A program made the translations under genes and the position numbers. A stretch of 64,000 bases of DNA from Clostridia bacterium (GTDB lineage: Bacteria > Bacillota > Clostridia > Oscillospirales > CAG-272): NCBI GenBank assembly GCA_017461475.1, contig JAFTXX010000014.1, forward strand, positions 1 to 64,000, in the 5' to 3' direction. This document shows positions 61,721-64,000 of this stretch, piece by piece; the first letter of the stretch is position 1; every line of letters begins with the position of its first letter. The notes below the pieces were generated by a model. That model was not told where the DNA came from and did not search any database. It saw only the letters and a list, made by a program, of their open reading frames with translations.

Positions 61721-62701
61721 ATGAAAAATAATTTTGCGCTTGACCTTCAGCTTTTCGCTTTTACCGATGCGCCCGCATCGATGACTAAGACTGCAACCGG
61801 CGAGATGTCTTCCACTATGAAGACCTTTTACAACAAGAGTCTTCTTGAGAACGCCCGTGAGGAGTCGGTGTTTGACCAGTTTGCGATGCCCACTCCCATG
61901 ACCCACGGCAAGACCGCCGAATGGCGCAGATGGAAGACCTTCGCTCCCGCTACCACCCCACTTGAAGAGGGCGTAATTCCCAACGGTCACACCTTCGGAA
62001 TGGAGGCTGTTACGGCGGGGCTTTCCCAGCACGGTGATTATACTCCTATATCGGATGTTCTTGAGATGACCGCTTTTGATCCCGTTATTTATGGGGCGAC
62101 TGAGGAGATGGGCGCGGCGGGCGCGGAGACCTCGGATATTCTTATCCGAAACGATCTGCTGACAGGAACAAATCAGATCTATGCGGGCGCAAAGTCGAGC
62201 AAGAGCAGCCTTGCTGCCGCCGATACCATTACACCCGCGCTGATCAACAAGGCTGTGACCTTCCTCAAGAAGATGCGCGCGCCTAAGATCAATGGATACT
62301 ATGTAGCGGTCATTCATCCCTCAGTTGCGGAGGATCTTCGTAACAGTGAGGAATGGAAGGAATTTCACAAGTACAACGATACCTCTCCCATCTTCAAGGG
62401 AGAGATCGGTGAGCTTCACGGTGTGAAGTTTATCGAGTCTAATTTTGCCAAGGTCGACAGCGGCACGAATATCAAGGTATATTCCACTATGATCTTCGGC
62501 AAGGATGCCTTCGGTAAGCTTGGTATTACGGGCGGCGAAATGCAGATGATCATACACGGTAAAAATGAGATCGGAGGTCCTCTCGATCAGTTCTCCACCG
62601 TTGGCTACAAGTTTATGCACGGCGCGAGAGTGCTGTATGAGGAAAGACTCATCAACCTTTGGACTGCATCCTCCTATGGGGATGAGGATGATGTAAACTA
62701 A
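61721..62701 (+). CDS. Major capsid protein (N4-gp56 family)
   Basis: 326 residues. The N terminus FALDLQLFA-F (5-14) is a Prp-type cleavage site. Then the N4-gp56 pattern: STMKTFYNKSLLENAREESV, TAEWRRWKTFAPATTPLEEG, DYTPISDVLEMTAFDPVIY, VAVIHPSVAEDLR and VGYKFMHGARVLYEERLI. HK97-type fold forming the shell. SD GAAAGGAGAAA. Confidence 0.95.
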   Translation: MKNNFALDLQLFAFTDAPASMTKTATGEMSSTMKTFYNKSLLENAREESVFDQFAMPTPMTHGKTAEWRRWKTFAPATTPLEEGVIPNGHTFGMEAVTAGLSQHGDYTPISDVLEMTAFDPVIYGATEEMGAAGAETSDILIRNDLLTGTNQIYAGAKSSKSSLAAADTITPALINKAVTFLKKMRAPKINGYYVAVIHPSVAEDLRNSEEWKEFHKYNDTSPIFKGEIGELHGVKFIESNFAKVDSGTNIKVYSTMIFGKDAFGKLGITGGEMQMIIHGKNEIGGPLDQFSTVGYKFMHGARVLYEERLINLWTASSYGDEDDVN

Positions 62702-62719
62702 TATTAAAGGAGCTTGGTT

Positions 62720-62950
62720 ATGGCAGAAAACAAAATGAAGGAGATATTTCTTCCCTTGATCGACGGAGAGAACGCGCCCACAGAGCAGTTCGTGGGTTTT
62801 AACGGAAAGGCTTATCGTATCAAGCGCGGTGAGACGGTAAAGGTCCCCGAGGGGGTATATAACATTCTTATGGAATCGCAGGAGGCGAAGAACCGAGCTA
62901 TCCGTGAAAAGCAGAAGAGAGGTATCAAAAGGGCAAAGGACGGCGATTGA
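62720..62950 (+). CDS. Small phage head protein
   Basis: 76 residues, PLIDGENAPTEQFVGFNGKAYRIKRGETVKVPEGV (two beta strands) with a basic end. Position after the capsid gene is typical of small head-decoration or assembly proteins. SD AAAGGAGCTTGG. Confidence 0.7.
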   Translation: MAENKMKEIFLPLIDGENAPTEQFVGFNGKAYRIKRGETVKVPEGVYNILMESQEAKNRAIREKQKRGIKRAKDGD

Positions 62951-62966
62951 TGTTGCCCTGTTGTCG

Positions 62967-62980
62967 AATGATATATCATT
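62967..62980. repeat. Solo 14-bp palindrome matching the MITE-like arms
   Basis: AATGATATATCATT is a perfect palindrome equal to the outer arms of the element at 60508-60616 joined together, in a gene-free stretch. Confidence 0.6.
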
Positions 62981-62987
62981 TACGAAT

Positions 62988-63013
62988 GGGGGGACTCCCA
63001 TAAGAGTCCCCCC
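62988..63013. terminator. GC-rich hairpin before the connector gene
   Basis: Perfect 10-bp stem GGGGGGACTC/GAGTCCCCCC with a 6-nt loop, followed by ATATCGTATAATATAGG, without a T tract. It may be a processing or attenuation site in the head operon. Confidence 0.55.
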
Positions 63014-63054
63014 ATATCGTATAATATAGGCAAATATAAAAGGAGGTTGGAAAA

Positions 63055-63432
63055 ATGACGATTATGGAGGCAATATCCGCGGCCGACGGTCTGCGGAACA
63101 ACCATATAGATGAGCAGATAAAGAAAGCGTGGCTTTCCGAGCTTGACGGAAGAATTTTTTATGAGTTGATCAGACCTTACGGAAAACAGGACGAATTTAC
63201 AGGGTATGGGGCAGATACGGCATCAGACACCGCGCTTATCGTGCCTTATCCTTACGATAGCTTATATGTCACCTATCTTGAAATGCAGATAGCGCGTCAG
63301 AACAATGAAATGCCCCGCTATAACAACGCGGCTGTCGTATTTAACGAGCAGTATAGCGCCTTCAGACGGTGGTACAGCAGGAATAATGTCAAGCCCTCTG
63401 TCGGAATAAGCTTTCCTACAAGGGGGAACTGA
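63055..63432 (+). CDS. Phage head-tail connector protein
   Basis: 125 residues, all-helical: MEAISAADGLRNNHIDEQIK, WLSELDGRIFYELI, DSLYVTYLEMQIARQNNEM, FRRWYSRNNVKPSV. This layout fits the gp6-like connector or adaptor placed after the capsid gene. SD AAAGGAGGTTGG. Ends 1 nt before the next ATG. Confidence 0.75.
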   Translation: MTIMEAISAADGLRNNHIDEQIKKAWLSELDGRIFYELIRPYGKQDEFTGYGADTASDTALIVPYPYDSLYVTYLEMQIARQNNEMPRYNNAAVVFNEQYSAFRRWYSRNNVKPSVGISFPTRGN

Positions 63433-63433
63433 T

Positions 63434-64000
63434 ATGTACGCTCCGAGATTATATGAAACAGAGGTTGGCAGAGAGACGGTTCAGGAGTTTCTCGGCTACA
63501 ACCATAACCTTCGCATAGGCAACGGTGAGTTTTATGATATGAAAAATCTGACGAGCAGGTATTATCCCGTGCTCTCCCCGAGAGATCGGCGGGGTATCGT
63601 GCGGACGGTAGATAACTGCAACGGTCTGCTCGCAAAGGACGAGCTTTGTGTTATTGAGGGGAATACGCTCCGCTACGGCTCCTTTTCGATGCAGCTTGCC
63701 CCTTCGGTGAGCGGCGAGCGGCAGCTCGTATCAATGGGGGCTTATATCTTAGTTTTTCCCGATATGATGTACGTAAATACGTCGGATACTTCGGACCTTG
63801 GAAATATATCGGCGGGGAAGTCAGTTTATTCGGCTGTTGAGCTTTCTGTCTGTAACGCCGTGGGTGAGGATATAGGCGCAATGTATATAACAAAAAACGG
63901 GCGCTGCATAGGAGTTGGCGCGAACGCAAGGGAGAAATATCTGGACGAGCTGTATATAGCAGATGAGGAACGGGAATTTTACTATTTCGGATTCATCGGC
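63434..64000 (+). CDS. Phage structural protein, 3'-truncated by window edge
   Basis: The frame opens at ATG 1 nt after the connector stop and stays open to the window edge (189 codons). The N terminus MYAPRLYETEVGRETVQEFL and beta-rich middle (VIEGNTLRYGSFSMQLAP, AYILVFPDMMYVNT) are those of proteins between connector and tail genes in N4-gp56 siphophages. Tail or stopper protein is likely; the family is not certain. Confidence 0.7.
   Translation, partial: MYAPRLYETEVGRETVQEFLGYNHNLRIGNGEFYDMKNLTSRYYPVLSPRDRRGIVRTVDNCNGLLAKDELCVIEGNTLRYGSFSMQLAPSVSGERQLVSMGAYILVFPDMMYVNTSDTSDLGNISAGKSVYSAVELSVCNAVGEDIGAMYITKNGRCIGVGANAREKYLDELYIADEEREFYYFGFIG

Larger units (their letters stand above)
41843..64000. 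mobile_element. Temperate siphovirus-like prophage, left part
   Basis: Gene order integrase, accessory genes, repressor/early switch, recombination, replication, packaging and head genes is that of a lambda-like Bacillota prophage. It lies against the 3' end of tRNA-Thr, the presumed attL core; attR would lie beyond the right edge, so the duplication cannot be verified here. The left border is approximate. Confidence 0.9.

Overview
The window reads as chromosome of a low-to-mid GC Bacillota, most likely an uncultured gut Clostridia (Oscillospiraceae-like). Pointers are strong GGAGG ribosome-binding sites, sigma-A promoters with 17-bp spacers, AGA/ATA-rich codons, the PadR-DUF1700-DUF4097 operon, a cysteine-rich giant lipoprotein and a YqaJ/RecT/N4-gp56-type siphophage. 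No rRNA or CRISPR array was seen. One tRNA gene (Thr, CGT) is present.

Left end (1-5.2 kb): tail of a mobile-element replication module (5'-truncated DnaG-type primase, DnaA-like AAA+ ATPase, dual-specificity phosphatase, DnaB-C helicase, all overlapping), then on the opposite strand a complete retron: sigma-A promoter, msr-msd RNA with pairing a1/a2 ends and a 26-bp msd hairpin, a nucleoside-deoxyribosyltransferase-like effector with a winged helix, and a retron reverse transcriptase, closed by a terminator. An AAA+/DUF234-type ATPase follows.

Core region (7-41.7 kb): ECF sigma/anti-sigma pair; small secreted protein; 2636-residue lipoprotein; response regulator, histidine kinase and HtrA protease; YdcF; two MgtC paralogues; galactokinase; WalJ-like hydrolase and RlmH; ATP-pyrophosphatase half of GMP synthetase; XRE regulator with a membrane partner broken by a stop codon; purine permease; a type II restriction-modification cassette (HTH-methyltransferase fusion, PD-(D/E)XK nuclease, controller protein); PadR operon; GH78 rhamnosidase; RsmA.

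Right part (41.8 kb to the end): a temperate siphovirus-like prophage next to tRNA-Thr. It has a zinc-ribbon integrase, lysogenic accessory genes, DinD, an S24 repressor, face-to-face early promoters with palindromic operators, an early operon (Cro-like protein, GIY-YIG nuclease, KilA-C antirepressor), YqaJ/RecT/SSB recombination, Dam methylase, replication protein, then TerS, TerL, portal, Prp protease, scaffold, N4-gp56 capsid and connector genes. It runs off the right edge.

The two most interesting observations are the retron with a readable ncRNA, and a bL27-type Prp cleavage motif (LNLQLFA-S) in the prophage repressor linker, matching motifs at the N termini of the phage's own scaffold and capsid proteins.
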